Source: Aeromonas eucrenophila (GTDB lineage Bacteria > Pseudomonadota > Gammaproteobacteria > Enterobacterales > Aeromonadaceae). Taken from it: 64,000 bases of DNA. Below the pieces are notes generated by a model. It made no database searches and had not been told where the DNA came from. It saw only the letters and a list, made by a program, of their open reading frames with translations. A program made the translations under genes and the position numbers. The DNA is taken from positions 240,566 through 304,565 of the forward strand of contig NZ_CDDF01000011.1 in NCBI RefSeq assembly GCF_000819865.1, given 5' to 3'. Shown here one piece after another: positions 37,173 through 48,204 of this stretch (the stretch's first letter is position 1; the number at the start of each line of letters is the position of its first letter).

Positions 37173-38981
37173 ATGCCAAGGCTCGACAGCATTCATCTCT
37201 ATCCCATCAAATCGACCGCAGGCATGCCGCTGACCCGTGCCCTGGTGACTGAAGAGGGCCTACAAGGCGATCGCCGCTACATGGTGGTCAAGCCGGACGG
37301 CAGCTTCATCACAGCCCGCACCCATCCCCAGTTGCAGCTGGTGGTGGCCGCCCCCGTCGAGGGCGGCTTGCAGTTGCGCTACCCGGGCCTGGAGCCCCTC
37401 AGCCTGCAAGAGCAAGCATTCAGCCTGGCCCCGCAGGCCACCGGCGTCTGGGGCGACAGCTTCCAGGCCCTGCACACCCAGGATCGGGCCGATGCCTGGC
37501 TGAGCCGGGTGGCGGGGGAGCCGGTCCGGTTGCTCTGGCTCGGGGAACGCTCCGATCGCTTCCGGGCCAAAACAGGCACCAGAGTCAGCTTCGCCGACGG
37601 TTATCCGCTGCTGCTGATCGGCCAGGCTTCCCTTGAGGATCTCAACCTGAGATCCGATGCCTTGCACCAGATGAGCCAGTTCAGGACCAATCTGGTGGCA
37701 AGCGGCGCGCGCCCGTTCGAGGAGGACGGCTGGAAGCGGATCCGCATCGGTGAGGTGGAGTTCCTGGTCGCCAAGCCCTGCAGCCGCTGCATCATGACCA
37801 CGGTGGAGCCTGGCAGCGATCGCTTCAACGCCCTCAAGGAGCCGCTCGCCACCCTCACCCGCTATCGTCGCGGCGAGGATGGGGAGGTCTACTTCGGCCA
37901 GAATCTGGTGGCCCTGAACGAGGGCTGGATTGAAGCGGGCAGCGAGATAGAGGTGCTGGAGCGCGCCCGTCCGCCGGTCTACCCCAACGGGGCGCCGAAG
38001 AAGCGTGAGCTGGTCTGCGTGGCCCGCGAACCCTTGGCGCGGGATCTGGAGACCTTCTGGTTCGAGGCCGCCGACGGCGAGCCCCTGCCGGACTATTTGC
38101 CCGGTCAGCACCTGCCCGTCAGCCTCGACATCAAGGGGGAGCGGCTGCAACGGCGCTACACCCTGAGCTCCACGCCGGAGCAACCGGAGCGCTACAGCAT
38201 CAGCGTCAAGCGCCTCGGTGACGGTCGCATCTCCCCCTGGCTGCACAGTCAGCTCAAGGTCGGTGACCGCCTGCTGGCCAGCGCCCCCGCCGGTGACTTC
38301 CACCTGGGGACAGAGCGCAAGTTGCTGCTGCTCTCGGCGGGATCCGGCGTCACCCCCATGCTCGCCATCGCCCGCACCTTGCAATTGCGCCATGAACTCG
38401 ACGAGGTGCACTTTATGCACCTGTGCCGCAGCGAAGCCGACATCCCGGCCGCCGCCGAGCTGCATGCCCTGAGTCAAGCCGGGATGCAGCTGACCCTGAT
38501 CCTGAGCCAACCAGATGGCCATTGGCAGGGATTGAGCGGCCGCCTGAGCCAGGCCCATTTCGCCAGGATCCCGGAGCTGCTAGCAAGGGACGTCTTCCTG
38601 TGCGGCCCCCACGGCTTTATGAGCGAGGCGGTCGCTCAGCTGCGTGAACTGGGAGTGCCTGCCGAGCGCATCAGGCAGGAGAGCTTCGGCGGCGCCATCC
38701 TTTCGGTGGCCCGCCCCCACCAGGCGGTGCAGCTGCGCATCGGCGAGCAGAGCTTTGCCGGCAACAACCAGGGCACTGTGCTGGATCAGGCCCACAAGCA
38801 GGGGGTGGAGCTGCCCTGGAGCTGCCGCGCCGGCATCTGCGGCAGTTGCAAGCAAACCCTGCTGTCGGGAGAGGTGGATCATCCGGAGGCACCGGCCATC
38901 ACCGCCGCCGAGCGGGCCGAGGGCAAGATCCTCACCTGCTGCGCCGTACCGCTCACCGATCTGGTGATCGGACCCCGATAA
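37173..38981 (+). CDS. MOSC - flavin reductase - ferredoxin fusion protein (YcbX-like)
   Basis: 602 aa in three parts. Residues about 1-270 are a MOSC N-domain plus MOSC domain (LYPIKSTAGM at the start; KPCSRCIMTTVEPGSD around the molybdopterin-binding region). Residues about 280-510 are an FAD/NAD(P) ferredoxin reductase (RRYTLSSTPEQPERYSISVK, shown as RRYTLSSTPEQPE, and LLLLSAGSGVTPMLAI). Residues about 520-602 are a plant-type [2Fe-2S] ferredoxin (CRAGICGSC ... C). E. coli YcbX has only MOSC plus ferredoxin and reduces N-hydroxylated bases. The built-in reductase here would let NAD(P)H drive a MoCo reductase in one chain. ATG 37173 follows AAGGA. Confidence 0.9.
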   Translation: MPRLDSIHLYPIKSTAGMPLTRALVTEEGLQGDRRYMVVKPDGSFITARTHPQLQLVVAAPVEGGLQLRYPGLEPLSLQEQAFSLAPQATGVWGDSFQALHTQDRADAWLSRVAGEPVRLLWLGERSDRFRAKTGTRVSFADGYPLLLIGQASLEDLNLRSDALHQMSQFRTNLVASGARPFEEDGWKRIRIGEVEFLVAKPCSRCIMTTVEPGSDRFNALKEPLATLTRYRRGEDGEVYFGQNLVALNEGWIEAGSEIEVLERARPPVYPNGAPKKRELVCVAREPLARDLETFWFEAADGEPLPDYLPGQHLPVSLDIKGERLQRRYTLSSTPEQPERYSISVKRLGDGRISPWLHSQLKVGDRLLASAPAGDFHLGTERKLLLLSAGSGVTPMLAIARTLQLRHELDEVHFMHLCRSEADIPAAAELHALSQAGMQLTLILSQPDGHWQGLSGRLSQAHFARIPELLARDVFLCGPHGFMSEAVAQLRELGVPAERIRQESFGGAILSVARPHQAVQLRIGEQSFAGNNQGTVLDQAHKQGVELPWSCRAGICGSCKQTLLSGEVDHPEAPAITAAERAEGKILTCCAVPLTDLVIGPR

Positions 38982-39013
38982 GGGTGGGTGCGAGGGCCAT
39001 GTGTCCCAGAAAG

Positions 39014-39043
39014 CAAAACGGCTGCCCAAAGGCAGCCGTTTTT
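39014..39043. terminator. Bidirectional terminator between the MOSC fusion gene and htpX
   Basis: AAAACGGCTGCC/GGCAGCCGTTTTT hairpin lying between convergent genes. Confidence 0.88.
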
Positions 39044-39056
39044 GATGGCGATACGC

Positions 39057-39929
39057 TTAACCGCGCAGGGCGGCGATGCGCTGCTCGATGGGCGGGTGGC
39101 TCATGAACAGCTCGCTCACGGAGCGCTTGCCGTTGATGCCAAAGGCCATCATGGTGCCCTCCATCTGCGGCTCGGCACCGCGGGAGAGACGCTGCAGCGC
39201 GGCGATCATCTTGTCGCGACCGGCCAGCTTGGCGGCGCCCGCATCGGCGCGGAACTCACGCTGACGGCTGAACCACATGACGATCATGGAGGCCAGCACA
39301 CCGAAGATCATCTCCAGCACGAAGACGGTGATCATGTAGGCGAAGCCACCGGAGCTGCTGCTCTCTTCGCTGTTGCTTGAGCTGAAAAAGTTGCTGATGA
39401 CGCCGGCCACGATGCGGGCGAAGAACATCACGAAGGTGTTCACCACCCCCTGGATCAGGGTCAGGGTCACCATGTCACCATTGGCCACGTGGCTCACCTC
39501 GTGGGCCAGCACGGCTTCCGCCTCGTCACGGCTCATGCTGTAGAGCAGGCCGGAGGAGACGGCCACCAGCGAGTCGTCGCGACGGGCACCGGTGGCGAAG
39601 GCGTTCATCTCGGGGGAGTCGTAGATCCCCACCTCCGGCATCTTGATGCCTGCCTCGCGCGCCTGACGAGCCACTGTGCTCACCAGCCAGTGCTCGGTCT
39701 CGTTACGGGGTTGCTCGATGACCTGGACACCATAGCTGCGCTTGGCCATCCACTTGGACATCAGCAAGGAGATAAAGGAACCCCCAAAACCGAACACGGC
39801 GCAGAACACCAACAGACCGGAAATGCTGGACTTGTTGATCCCCAGAACCGAGAACAGGATATTGAGTACCACCCCCAGCACCAGCATGACGGCCAGGTTG
39901 GTCACCAGGAATAGCATAATTCGCTTCAT
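39057..39929 (-). CDS. htpX: HtpX membrane zinc protease
   Basis: 290 aa (E. coli HtpX 293). M48 metalloprotease of the inner membrane that degrades damaged membrane proteins. Two N-terminal helices (about 5-30 and 35-58), the zinc motif HEVSH at 143-147 and a later E in [12 protein letters not shown]. The start at 39929 gives the family N-terminus MKRIMLF; the extra upstream frame is not conserved-looking. Two more hydrophobic segments follow the zinc motif. Confidence 0.96.
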   Translation of the reverse strand: MKRIMLFLVTNLAVMLVLGVVLNILFSVLGINKSSISGLLVFCAVFGFGGSFISLLMSKWMAKRSYGVQVIEQPRNETEHWLVSTVARQAREAGIKMPEVGIYDSPEMNAFATGARRDDSLVAVSSGLLYSMSRDEAEAVLAHEVSHVANGDMVTLTLIQGVVNTFVMFFARIVAGVISNFFSSSNSEESSSSGGFAYMITVFVLEMIFGVLASMIVMWFSRQREFRADAGAAKLAGRDKMIAALQRLSRGAEPQMEGTMMAFGINGKRSVSELFMSHPPIEQRIAALRG

Positions 39930-40042
39930 ATTGACTCCTTGTGAGATATAGATGCGTGGTCCGGGCCGATTCGCTGCCGGCCTGCTACCACACCAGCTCC
40001 AGATAATAGATAGATCCGATGAATGTTTGCTGAATGTCGGGT

Positions 40043-40723
40043 TCAGAGCAGAGGAGAAATATCGAGACACCCGCGCAAGTCAGCCTCGAGTGGATTGTTT
40101 ACAAAGGGCATTTCACCCAAAAATGGCGCCGGTAGCAAGCCCCTCAGGGTATCCAGATTCTCCTGGTAGTGGCTCATGCGATCATCCAGCCGGTTGATCA
40201 CCCAGCCCGCGATCGGCAGGTCCATGTTGCGGATGGCGGCGAAGGTGAGCAGCGCATGGTTGAGGCAGCCGAGCTTGGCCCCCACCACCACTATCACCGG
40301 CAGATTCTCCTGCCTGACCCAGTCCGACAGCAGATAGGTTCTGTCCAGCGGTAAAAACCAGCCCCCCGCCCCCTCGACGATCACCAGTTCGGCGCCGGCC
40401 TGCTCGATGGCACGCAGCCCCGCGGACAAGCCGCTCAGGGGGATGGATTCACCCACCTCGCGAGCCGCAATATGGGGCGCGATCGGGGGCTCATAGGCAA
40501 AGGGATTGACCAGATCGTAGGGCAGCGGCAGGCTGGCGGCAGCCTGCAGCAGCAGGGCATCCTGGTTGCGCAGCCCCTCGGCGGTGCGGGCGCAGCCCGC
40601 CGAAATGGGTTTGTAACCGGCGCATGAGATGCCCTGGGCGGCGAGTTCCCGCAGCAGGGTGCGGGCGACCAGCGTCTTGCCCACGTCGGTGTCGGTGCCG
40701 GTGATGAAGAAGGATTTGACCAT
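40043..40723 (-). CDS. bioD: Dethiobiotin synthetase
   Basis: 226 aa (E. coli BioD 225). ATP-dependent ring closure of diaminopelargonate to dethiobiotin. The P-loop is GTDTDVGKT at the N-terminus; [11 protein letters not shown] is the second substrate-binding loop. It is the last gene of bioB-bioF-bioC-bioD. Unlike the tightly packed bioBFC genes, it is separated from bioC by 169 bp holding repeats. Confidence 0.96.
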   Translation of the reverse strand: MVKSFFITGTDTDVGKTLVARTLLRELAAQGISCAGYKPISAGCARTAEGLRNQDALLLQAAASLPLPYDLVNPFAYEPPIAPHIAAREVGESIPLSGLSAGLRAIEQAGAELVIVEGAGGWFLPLDRTYLLSDWVRQENLPVIVVVGAKLGCLNHALLTFAAIRNMDLPIAGWVINRLDDRMSHYQENLDTLRGLLPAPFLGEMPFVNNPLEADLRGCLDISPLL

Positions 40724-40892
40724 GATGACTCCTCAACGCAATACAGGGTGAGAACCTGAGCCACTCACCCGCGTTTCTATGATGTTCGGTGGCGAGCCCG
40801 CTCCGCTTATGAGCGGGCGGAATCGCTTATGGGCGGATCAGCCGGCCTTCTGACGAACGAGTCGGCCCTCTATTGACGAACGAGTCGGCCCT
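40724..40892. other. 169-bp repeat-bearing spacer between bioC and bioD
   Basis: It contains two extra 23-bp copies of the bioC 3' end (40851-40896) and, further down, two diverged copies of a CGCTTATG-GCGG motif (about 40806-40837). No gene is seen. Confidence 0.6.
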
Positions 40893-40915
40893 CTATTGAC
40901 GAACGAGTCGTCCAA
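40851..40915. repeat. 23-bp tandem repeat made from the bioC 3' end
   Basis: TGACGAACGAGTCG recurs at 40851, 40874 and 40897 with an exact 23-bp period. The last of these is the true end of bioC (Leu-Val-Arg-Gln-stop on the minus strand), and the other two lie beyond the stop. The copies are essentially identical, pointing to recent slippage. Confidence 0.85.
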
Positions 40916-41711
40916 GGCAGACCTGGTAGCTGGCGGCCAGCAGGCCATCCGGCTGACGGAATTGCTCATAGGCCTCCTCCAGGCGCAGCAGGCGCTGACG
41001 ATTGCCAAGACCAGGCTGGCGTCCGTCGTTGAGCTGGCTGGCGCCTATGCCCTTGAGGTCCCGCAGCAGGCCGGTCAGCTCCGGGTAGGCGAGGGACCAG
41101 GTCTGGCACGCCAGTTCCGGGGCGGGGAAACCCCCGTCGCTGAGGGCGCGGCGCAATTGTGGCAGGCTGAGGAAGCGATTGACATGGGGACGCTCGTCAA
41201 CTGTGCGCCAGGCCTCACGCAACTGCCACAGGGAGTCCGAGAGCAGGGTCGAGAACAGCAGCTGGCCGCCGGGCTTGAGCACCCGATACAACTCGGCGAA
41301 GGCCTGGGCCGGCCGCTCGCACCACTGCAGGGCCAGGCTGGAGAAGACCCAGTCCAGGCTCTGGTCGGCGAAGGGCAACTGCTCCGCATCGCCGCACAGC
41401 AGCAGGGCGCCGCTGCCCCGTTGGGCCGCCTGCGCCAGCATGCCGGGGGCGAGATCCAGCCCGTGCAGCCGCTGGCAGCGATCAGCAAGGGCAGGCAGGA
41501 AGAAGCCGGTGCCGCAGCCAAGATCCAGACCCACTTCCGGCAAGGCACCAGTCAGAGGTGAGCCCGCCGACATCATGGCCAGCAGGGCCTGCCCTACCTC
41601 CTGTTGGAACTTGGCATGGGCGTCGTAGTGACGGGCGGCGGCGCCGAAGCGGCGCGCCAGCTGCACCTTGTCGACCCGCTGAAAGGCGTCCCGAGATTGA
41701 GGCTCATGCAT
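40893..41711 (-). CDS. bioC: Malonyl-ACP O-methyltransferase
   Basis: 272 aa. SAM-dependent methyltransferase that caps malonyl-ACP so the fatty acid machinery can build pimeloyl-ACP for biotin. SAM motif VGLDLGCGTGFFLP (about residues 58-71), then LHGLDLAPGML. ATG 41711 overlaps the bioF stop by 8 nt, so it is coupled to bioF. A longer upstream frame lies inside bioF and is rejected. The last codons are repeated downstream as a 23-bp tandem array. Confidence 0.94.
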   Translation of the reverse strand: MHEPQSRDAFQRVDKVQLARRFGAAARHYDAHAKFQQEVGQALLAMMSAGSPLTGALPEVGLDLGCGTGFFLPALADRCQRLHGLDLAPGMLAQAAQRGSGALLLCGDAEQLPFADQSLDWVFSSLALQWCERPAQAFAELYRVLKPGGQLLFSTLLSDSLWQLREAWRTVDERPHVNRFLSLPQLRRALSDGGFPAPELACQTWSLAYPELTGLLRDLKGIGASQLNDGRQPGLGNRQRLLRLEEAYEQFRQPDGLLAASYQVCLGRLVRQ

Positions 41712-42921
41712 GGTGCGACTCCCCGGCAGGGGCCGGGCAGAGGGCTGCACCTTGGCAAGGGCCCAAGCCATCGAGCAGGCGATCGACATCCTGCGCGCTG
41801 TGGGCAGCGCAGAGGGTGATGCGCAGCCGCGCCGTGCCCGCCGGCACCGTCGGCGGGCGAATGGCACCGACCCAGAGGCCGCGCTCTCGCAGCCGCCCGC
41901 TCAGGGCCAGCGCGGGTACGCTCTCCCCCACCAGCAGCGGCTGGATCGGAGTCTCGCTCGCACCCAGCGTCCAACCAAGCTGGCTGGCCCCCTGCCGGAA
42001 GCGGGCGATGAGCGAGCCAAGATGGGCGCGAGCCTCATCGGCTTCCCGCACCAACACAATGCTCGCACTCACCGCGCAGGCCTGGGCGGCGGGCATATGG
42101 GTGCTGTAGACGTAGGGACGGGCGAAGTTGACCAGATAGTCCACCAGGGTGCGGCTGCCGCCGACGAAGGCCCCGGCCACCCCGAGCGCCTTGCCGAAGG
42201 TGCCCATCTGGATGTGGACGCAAGCCGGGTCAACACCTTGCGCCGCCAGGGTGCCGCGCCCCTCTGGCCCGAGCACCCCGATACCGTGGGCATCGTCGAT
42301 CATCAGCCAGTTGCCGCTCTGGGCGGCCAGGGCTGCGAGCTCGCGCCAAGGCCCCTGATCCCCGTCCATGCTGAACACCCCCTCGGAGACGATGAGGCCC
42401 CGGTTTGGCTCCAGCTGCCGCTCGAGCGCCGCCATGTCGTTGTGGGCGAAGCGCCTCATCTTGCAGGGCAGCTGGCTGCCCATCTCCTGCAGGGAGGCGT
42501 GGTTTAGCCTGTCCTGCCACAGCAGGTGATCCTTGCCGAGCAAGGCTTTGAGCACCGCCTGGTTGGCGGAGAAGCCGCAGTTGAACAGCAGCACCGCCTC
42601 CAATCCAAGCCAGTCGGCGATCTGCTCCTCCAGTGCTTGATGGGCGCGGCTGTAGCCGGTCACCAGGGGGGAGGCGCCGGATCCCGCGCCATAACGATCG
42701 ACCCCGGCCTTGAAGGCGGTCTTGATAGCCTCATGGCTCCCCAGCCCCAGGTAGTCGTTGGCGGAGAAGTTGAGGTAGTCGCACCCTCCCACCCGTAGCC
42801 GGGCACCGCTGGCCCCCTCGGTCGGGATGCGCCGGCGCAGCAGGGCCTCCTGCTCGCGGGCGACCAGTGCCTCCCGCAGCGCAAAGGGGCCTGGTTCGGC
42901 AGTCAGATACACAGGTTTCAT
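41704..42921 (-). CDS. bioF: 8-amino-7-oxononanoate synthase
   Basis: 405 aa, slightly longer than E. coli BioF (384) at the N-terminus. PLP-dependent joining of pimeloyl-ACP/CoA with alanine. The PLP lysine is in [26 protein letters not shown] carries the cofactor-binding Asp-His. Its ATG overlaps the bioB stop by 4 nt, and its own stop overlaps bioC, so bioBFC are translationally coupled. Confidence 0.95.
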   Translation of the reverse strand: MKPVYLTAEPGPFALREALVAREQEALLRRRIPTEGASGARLRVGGCDYLNFSANDYLGLGSHEAIKTAFKAGVDRYGAGSGASPLVTGYSRAHQALEEQIADWLGLEAVLLFNCGFSANQAVLKALLGKDHLLWQDRLNHASLQEMGSQLPCKMRRFAHNDMAALERQLEPNRGLIVSEGVFSMDGDQGPWRELAALAAQSGNWLMIDDAHGIGVLGPEGRGTLAAQGVDPACVHIQMGTFGKALGVAGAFVGGSRTLVDYLVNFARPYVYSTHMPAAQACAVSASIVLVREADEARAHLGSLIARFRQGASQLGWTLGASETPIQPLLVGESVPALALSGRLRERGLWVGAIRPPTVPAGTARLRITLCAAHSAQDVDRLLDGLGPCQGAALCPAPAGESHHA

Positions 42922-44030
42922 ATCGATTTTGCAGCAGATTGCACTGCTACTCTATCCGTCCCACTATGACGGGTCGCGTCATAGAACAGCTCGTCGCCAA
43001 GGGTTTCCCTTGTCACCTGGGCCAGCAGCTCCTTTTCTTGCACCGCATCCGGCTTCTGGGCGCGCTGGGCGGGGCGAATACCGAGCCGCTTGAACAGCTG
43101 CATGTCGGTACTCTCGTCCGGGTTCGGCGTGGTCAGCAGCTTGCAGCCGTAGAAGATCGAATTGGCACCCGCCATGAAGCACATGGCCTGCATCTGCTCG
43201 TTCATCTTCTCCCGCCCGGCGGAGAGGCGCACGTGGGAGCTCGGCATCATGATGCGGGCCACGGCGATGGTGCGGATAAATTCGAAGGAGTCGAGGTTCG
43301 CCTGGTTCTCCAGCGGCGTGCCCTTCACCTTGACCAGCATGTTGATGGGCACGCTCTCCGGGTGGCGCGGCAGGTTCGCCAGCGCCATCAGCAGGCCAGC
43401 GCGATCCTTGGCCTGCTCCCCCATGCCGACGATGCCGCCGGAGCAGACCTTCATGCCGGCGCCGCGCACGTGCTCCAGGGTGTCCAGCCTGTCCTGATAG
43501 GTGCGAGTAGTGATGATGTCACCGTAGAACTCCGGCGAGGTGTCGAGGTTGTGGTTGTAGTAGTCGAGCCCGGCGGCACCCAGACGCGAAGCCTGATCCG
43601 CGGTCAGCATACCGAGCGTCATGCAGGTCTCCATGCCGAGCCCCCGCACCTCCTCGACCATCCGCAGAATGTAGGGCATGTCTTTTTCCTTGGGGTTACG
43701 CCAGGCGGCACCCATGCAGAAGCGCGACGAGCCGTTGGCCCTCGCCTCGCGGGCCCGCTCCAGCACCTTCTCCACCTCCATCAGCCGCTCGGTCTCGAGG
43801 CCGGTGTGATAACGGGCGCTCTGGGGGCAGTACTTGCAATCCTCCGGGCAGGCCCCCGTCTTGATGGAGAGCAGGGTGCTCACCTGCACCTCGTTGGGAT
43901 CGAAATGGGCGCGGTGCACCGTCTGGGCCTGAAACAGCAGATCGTTGAATGGCAGGGCAAACAGCGACTGCACCTCGGCGAGGGTCCAGTCGTGACGAAG
44001 GGCGTGACCACCCTGGGTGAGAGCATTCAT
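42918..44030 (-). CDS. bioB: Biotin synthase
   Basis: 370 aa (E. coli 346; the extra length is mostly a C-terminal tail rich in Arg/Ala/Gln). Radical SAM enzyme inserting sulfur into dethiobiotin. The CxxxCxxC cluster motif is CPEDCKYC; later Cys in [19 protein letters not shown] and the R in [13 protein letters not shown] fit the second [2Fe-2S] site. The start at 44030 gives [15 protein letters not shown]; the open frame further upstream runs into the control region. First gene of bioBFCD, controlled by the BirA-type operator upstream. Confidence 0.95.
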   Translation of the reverse strand: MNALTQGGHALRHDWTLAEVQSLFALPFNDLLFQAQTVHRAHFDPNEVQVSTLLSIKTGACPEDCKYCPQSARYHTGLETERLMEVEKVLERAREARANGSSRFCMGAAWRNPKEKDMPYILRMVEEVRGLGMETCMTLGMLTADQASRLGAAGLDYYNHNLDTSPEFYGDIITTRTYQDRLDTLEHVRGAGMKVCSGGIVGMGEQAKDRAGLLMALANLPRHPESVPINMLVKVKGTPLENQANLDSFEFIRTIAVARIMMPSSHVRLSAGREKMNEQMQAMCFMAGANSIFYGCKLLTTPNPDESTDMQLFKRLGIRPAQRAQKPDAVQEKELLAQVTRETLGDELFYDATRHSGTDRVAVQSAAKSI

Positions 44031-44176
44031 ACATGGCTTCCGATTGTTATAAGTGGGATCCTGCGCCGGCCATCCAGGATGAGCGACCGCAGAACCCGCC
44101 ATGCCCCGCACGCAATCCTGAGTGTGCGAAGCCAAGTGGCTGAAATTGTTGGCTAGTGTAGAGAGCGCGCGTAGAC

Positions 44177-44208
44177 TGTCAACACCGACCAGATTAATCA
44201 CATTGACA
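44177..44208. promoter_or_regulatory. BirA-type biotin operator
   Basis: Inverted repeat TGTCAA-N20-TTGACA in the bioA-bioB divergent region, 12 bp before bioA. The 20-bp spacing equals that of the E. coli operator (TGTAAA-N20-TTTACA). Biotin-loaded BirA would repress both directions. Confidence 0.8.
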
Positions 44209-44220
44209 ACAGAACAAATA

Positions 44221-45495
44221 ATGACCAATCAAGAATTCGACCTGCACCACGTCTGGCACCCCTATACCTCCCTCACCCATCCCCTGCCCTGCTACGAGGT
44301 GGCCAGCGCCAAGGGCGTGACCCTCAGCCTGAGCGATGGCCGTACCCTGGTGGATGGCATGAGCTCCTGGTGGGCCTGCATTCACGGCTATCAGGTGCCG
44401 GAGCTGGATGCGGCGGCGAGCGCTCAGCTCGGCAAGATGTCCCACGTGATGTTTGGCGGCCTGACCCATGCCCCCGCCATCGAGCTGTGCCGCAAGCTGG
44501 TGGAGATTACCCCGGCCGGGCTGGATCGGGTGTTCCTCGCCGATTCCGGCTCGGTGGCGGTGGAGGTGGCGCTCAAGATGGCCCAGCAGTACTGGCATGC
44601 CAAGGGCACCCCCAGATCCCGCTTCCTCTCCCTGCGCGGCGGCTATCACGGAGATACCTTCGGCGCCATGAGCGTCACCGACCCCGACGGCGGCATGCAC
44701 GAGCTCTACAAGGGCTTCTTGCCCGAGCAGCTGTTTGTGGAGGCGCCGAGCTGCCGTTTCCACGCCGACTGGAACGAGGAGTGCGTGGTGGAGCTGGCCA
44801 CCCTGATGGCGGATCACCACGAGGAGATCGCCGCCATAGTGCTCGAGCCCATCGTCCAGGGGGCAGGGGGCATGCGCTTCTATCACCCCCGCTACCTGCA
44901 GTGGGTGCGCGCCCTGTGCGACGAGTTCGGGGTGCTGCTCATCGCCGACGAGATTGCCACCGGTTTCGGCCGCACCGGCCAGCTGTTCGCCTGTGACTGG
45001 GCGGGGATCAGCCCGGACATCATGTGCCTTGGCAAGGCGCTCACCGGCGGCTACCTGACGCTCTCTGCCACCCTCACCACGGAGCGGGTTGCCCGCACCA
45101 TCTGTGACGGCAAGGCGGGGGTCTTTATGCACGGGCCCACCTTTATGGGCAATCCGCTGGCCTGCGCCGTGGCCAACGCCTCCATCGAGCTGCTGCTGGC
45201 TTCTCCCTGGCAGGAGCGGGTGCGCGCCATCGAGCATCAGCTCAGAACCGAGCTGGTGGCCCTGACCCTGAACCCGGCGGTGGCGGATGTTCGGGTGCTG
45301 GGGGCCATCGGGGTGGTGGAGATGAAGGAGCGGGTCGATGTGGCGCGCATCCAGCGCAAGTTTGTCGAGCTGGGGGCCTGGATCCGGCCCTTCGGCAAGC
45401 TGGTCTATCTGATGCCCCCCTTCGTCATCTCCCCGTCGGAATTAACCGTGCTGACCACCGCCATCACCCAGGCCATCGCCAGCGGCGACTACTGA
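44221..45495 (+). CDS. bioA: Adenosylmethionine-8-amino-7-oxononanoate aminotransferase
   Basis: 424 aa (E. coli BioA 429). PLP enzyme using SAM as amino donor to make diaminopelargonate. PLP lysine in [28 protein letters not shown] at the substrate site and [14 protein letters not shown] with the cofactor Asp are intact. ATG 44221 lies 12 bp after the BirA-type operator; the frame extends upstream through the operator without a plausible start. Divergent from bioBFCD. Confidence 0.96.
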   Translation: MTNQEFDLHHVWHPYTSLTHPLPCYEVASAKGVTLSLSDGRTLVDGMSSWWACIHGYQVPELDAAASAQLGKMSHVMFGGLTHAPAIELCRKLVEITPAGLDRVFLADSGSVAVEVALKMAQQYWHAKGTPRSRFLSLRGGYHGDTFGAMSVTDPDGGMHELYKGFLPEQLFVEAPSCRFHADWNEECVVELATLMADHHEEIAAIVLEPIVQGAGGMRFYHPRYLQWVRALCDEFGVLLIADEIATGFGRTGQLFACDWAGISPDIMCLGKALTGGYLTLSATLTTERVARTICDGKAGVFMHGPTFMGNPLACAVANASIELLLASPWQERVRAIEHQLRTELVALTLNPAVADVRVLGAIGVVEMKERVDVARIQRKFVELGAWIRPFGKLVYLMPPFVISPSELTVLTTAITQAIASGDY

Positions 45496-45507
45496 GCCAG
45501 CATGAAC

Positions 45508-45536
45508 AGGCCCTGCATGGGAGTGCAGGGCCTTTT
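45508..45536 (+). terminator. Terminator after bioA
   Basis: GGCCCTGCA/TGCAGGGCC stem and TTTT, 13 nt beyond the stop codon. Confidence 0.87.
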
Positions 45537-45630
45537 GACTCTTTTTCATCAGAATGTGAGCGAGACACCAGAACCCGGCAGATTGGAAGAGTAGACTGCG
45601 TGGGTTTGACCCAACAGATGTACCTTTCCC

Positions 45631-46443
45631 ATGCGCCTCTCCATCACTGCCAAGATCAATTTTTTCCTGCTGTTCATCTTCTCCATGGTATTGGTGTTTT
45701 CCGCAGCCTATCAGGCGGTGCGCGAGCGCGATCTCATCCTGACCCTCATCAAGGAGCAGAGCCACGAGCAGACCGAGGCCTACTTCGACGGCCTCAACAT
45801 GCTGATGCTGACCGACAAGATGGCGGCCCGCGATACCCTGCGTGGCAAGTTCCTCGAGCACGCCCACGTGGAAGACGCCCGCATAGTGCGCGGCGCACCG
45901 GTCAACAAGCAGTACGGGCCGGGTCGCGAGACCGAGGCGCCCAAGGACAGATTCGATGCCCTGGCGCTGGCGGGCAAGGCCAGCGTGGAGGTGGTCAACG
46001 ACGGCATGCACAGCAGGCTGGTGGTGACCCGTCCACTGCTGGCCCAGAAAGATTTTCGTGGCACCGACTGCACCAGCTGCCATCAGGTGGCGGAGAACAC
46101 CGTGCTGGGAGCGGTGCGATTCGACTACTCCCTCGACACCCTGTTCACAAGGGTCGAGCAGAATATTCTCACCTCGGCCTTGAGCCTCACCGTCATCTTC
46201 GGGCTGGGTCTGCTGCTGACCCTCTGGGTCATCCGCACCTGGATAGTCCGCCCCCTCAACCAGCTGACCCGCTCCATGGAAGAGGCCACCGATCGCCATG
46301 ACTTCGGCCATCGGCTCGAGGGGGACGAGGGGGACGAGATAGGCAGAGTCGCGCTGGCCTACAACCAGATGCTCGACAGCGTGGAGCGCCAGCTCGGCAA
46401 GCGCCCCATCTCCCCGGAGCGAGACAAGAAAAACCAAGGCTGA
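45631..46443 (+). CDS. Membrane haem-binding (CxxCH) sensor-like protein with HAMP domain
   Basis: 270 aa. One N-terminal transmembrane helix (about 8-28), a periplasmic domain with one c-type haem site CTSCH (147-151), a second helix (about 181-203) and a HAMP domain (about 204-257). It ends within 15 residues of HAMP, with no kinase, cyclase or chemoreceptor output. The layout is that of the sensory half of a haem-containing chemoreceptor or histidine kinase. It may act as a stand-alone partner or be a relic. The promoter should lie in 45537-45630. Confidence 0.85.
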   Translation: MRLSITAKINFFLLFIFSMVLVFSAAYQAVRERDLILTLIKEQSHEQTEAYFDGLNMLMLTDKMAARDTLRGKFLEHAHVEDARIVRGAPVNKQYGPGRETEAPKDRFDALALAGKASVEVVNDGMHSRLVVTRPLLAQKDFRGTDCTSCHQVAENTVLGAVRFDYSLDTLFTRVEQNILTSALSLTVIFGLGLLLTLWVIRTWIVRPLNQLTRSMEEATDRHDFGHRLEGDEGDEIGRVALAYNQMLDSVERQLGKRPISPERDKKNQG

Positions 46444-46711
46444 GCGGGAGAACGTCACCGCCTGCGGGCTCTCGCCAGGCCCCGTAAGGCGCCTGCCTGT
46501 GCGCCGCCCTGCTCGCCCCCCGTTTTTACCGCCCACCTCGCGGGCGATCTGGGCCGACAACCCCGCAAACGACCGATATTTTTGCTTGGTTTTATCAAAC
46601 CCCCGCGGGTAAGATTGACGGCTTAGTCTGCCAGCCAGGGCCCTTCATGCCCCGGCCAGACCCCTAGTGTTGTAAATAGCGCTGCAAGAACAAGCTGGAG
46701 ACAAAATTTCG
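46444..46711. other. Gap upstream of asnS
   Basis: No gene was recognised in these 268 bp. The part before 46560 is very GC-rich, the rest AT-richer (TATTTTTGCTTGG region), and it should hold the asnS promoter. No clear -35/-10 pair with normal spacing was found. Confidence 0.45.
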
Positions 46712-48112
<1,401 letters not shown>

Positions 48113-48134
48113 GCCGCGAGCAGTGCCACATTGC

Positions 48135-48167
48135 AAAAAAGCCGACCTCTGGGTCGGCTTTTTTTAT
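48135..48167 (+). terminator. Terminator after asnS
   Basis: AAAAAAGCCGACC/GGTCGGCTTTTTTT hairpin, 23 nt past the stop. Confidence 0.9.
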
Positions 48168-48204
48168 GGTTCGCAGGCCGCGCGCCGGGACCCCGGCTAC
48201 TTCC

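Noticed and set aside
40851-40915. Possible CRISPR or REP array in the bio operon
   Set aside because: Exact head-to-tail 23-bp units without spacers or dyad symmetry.
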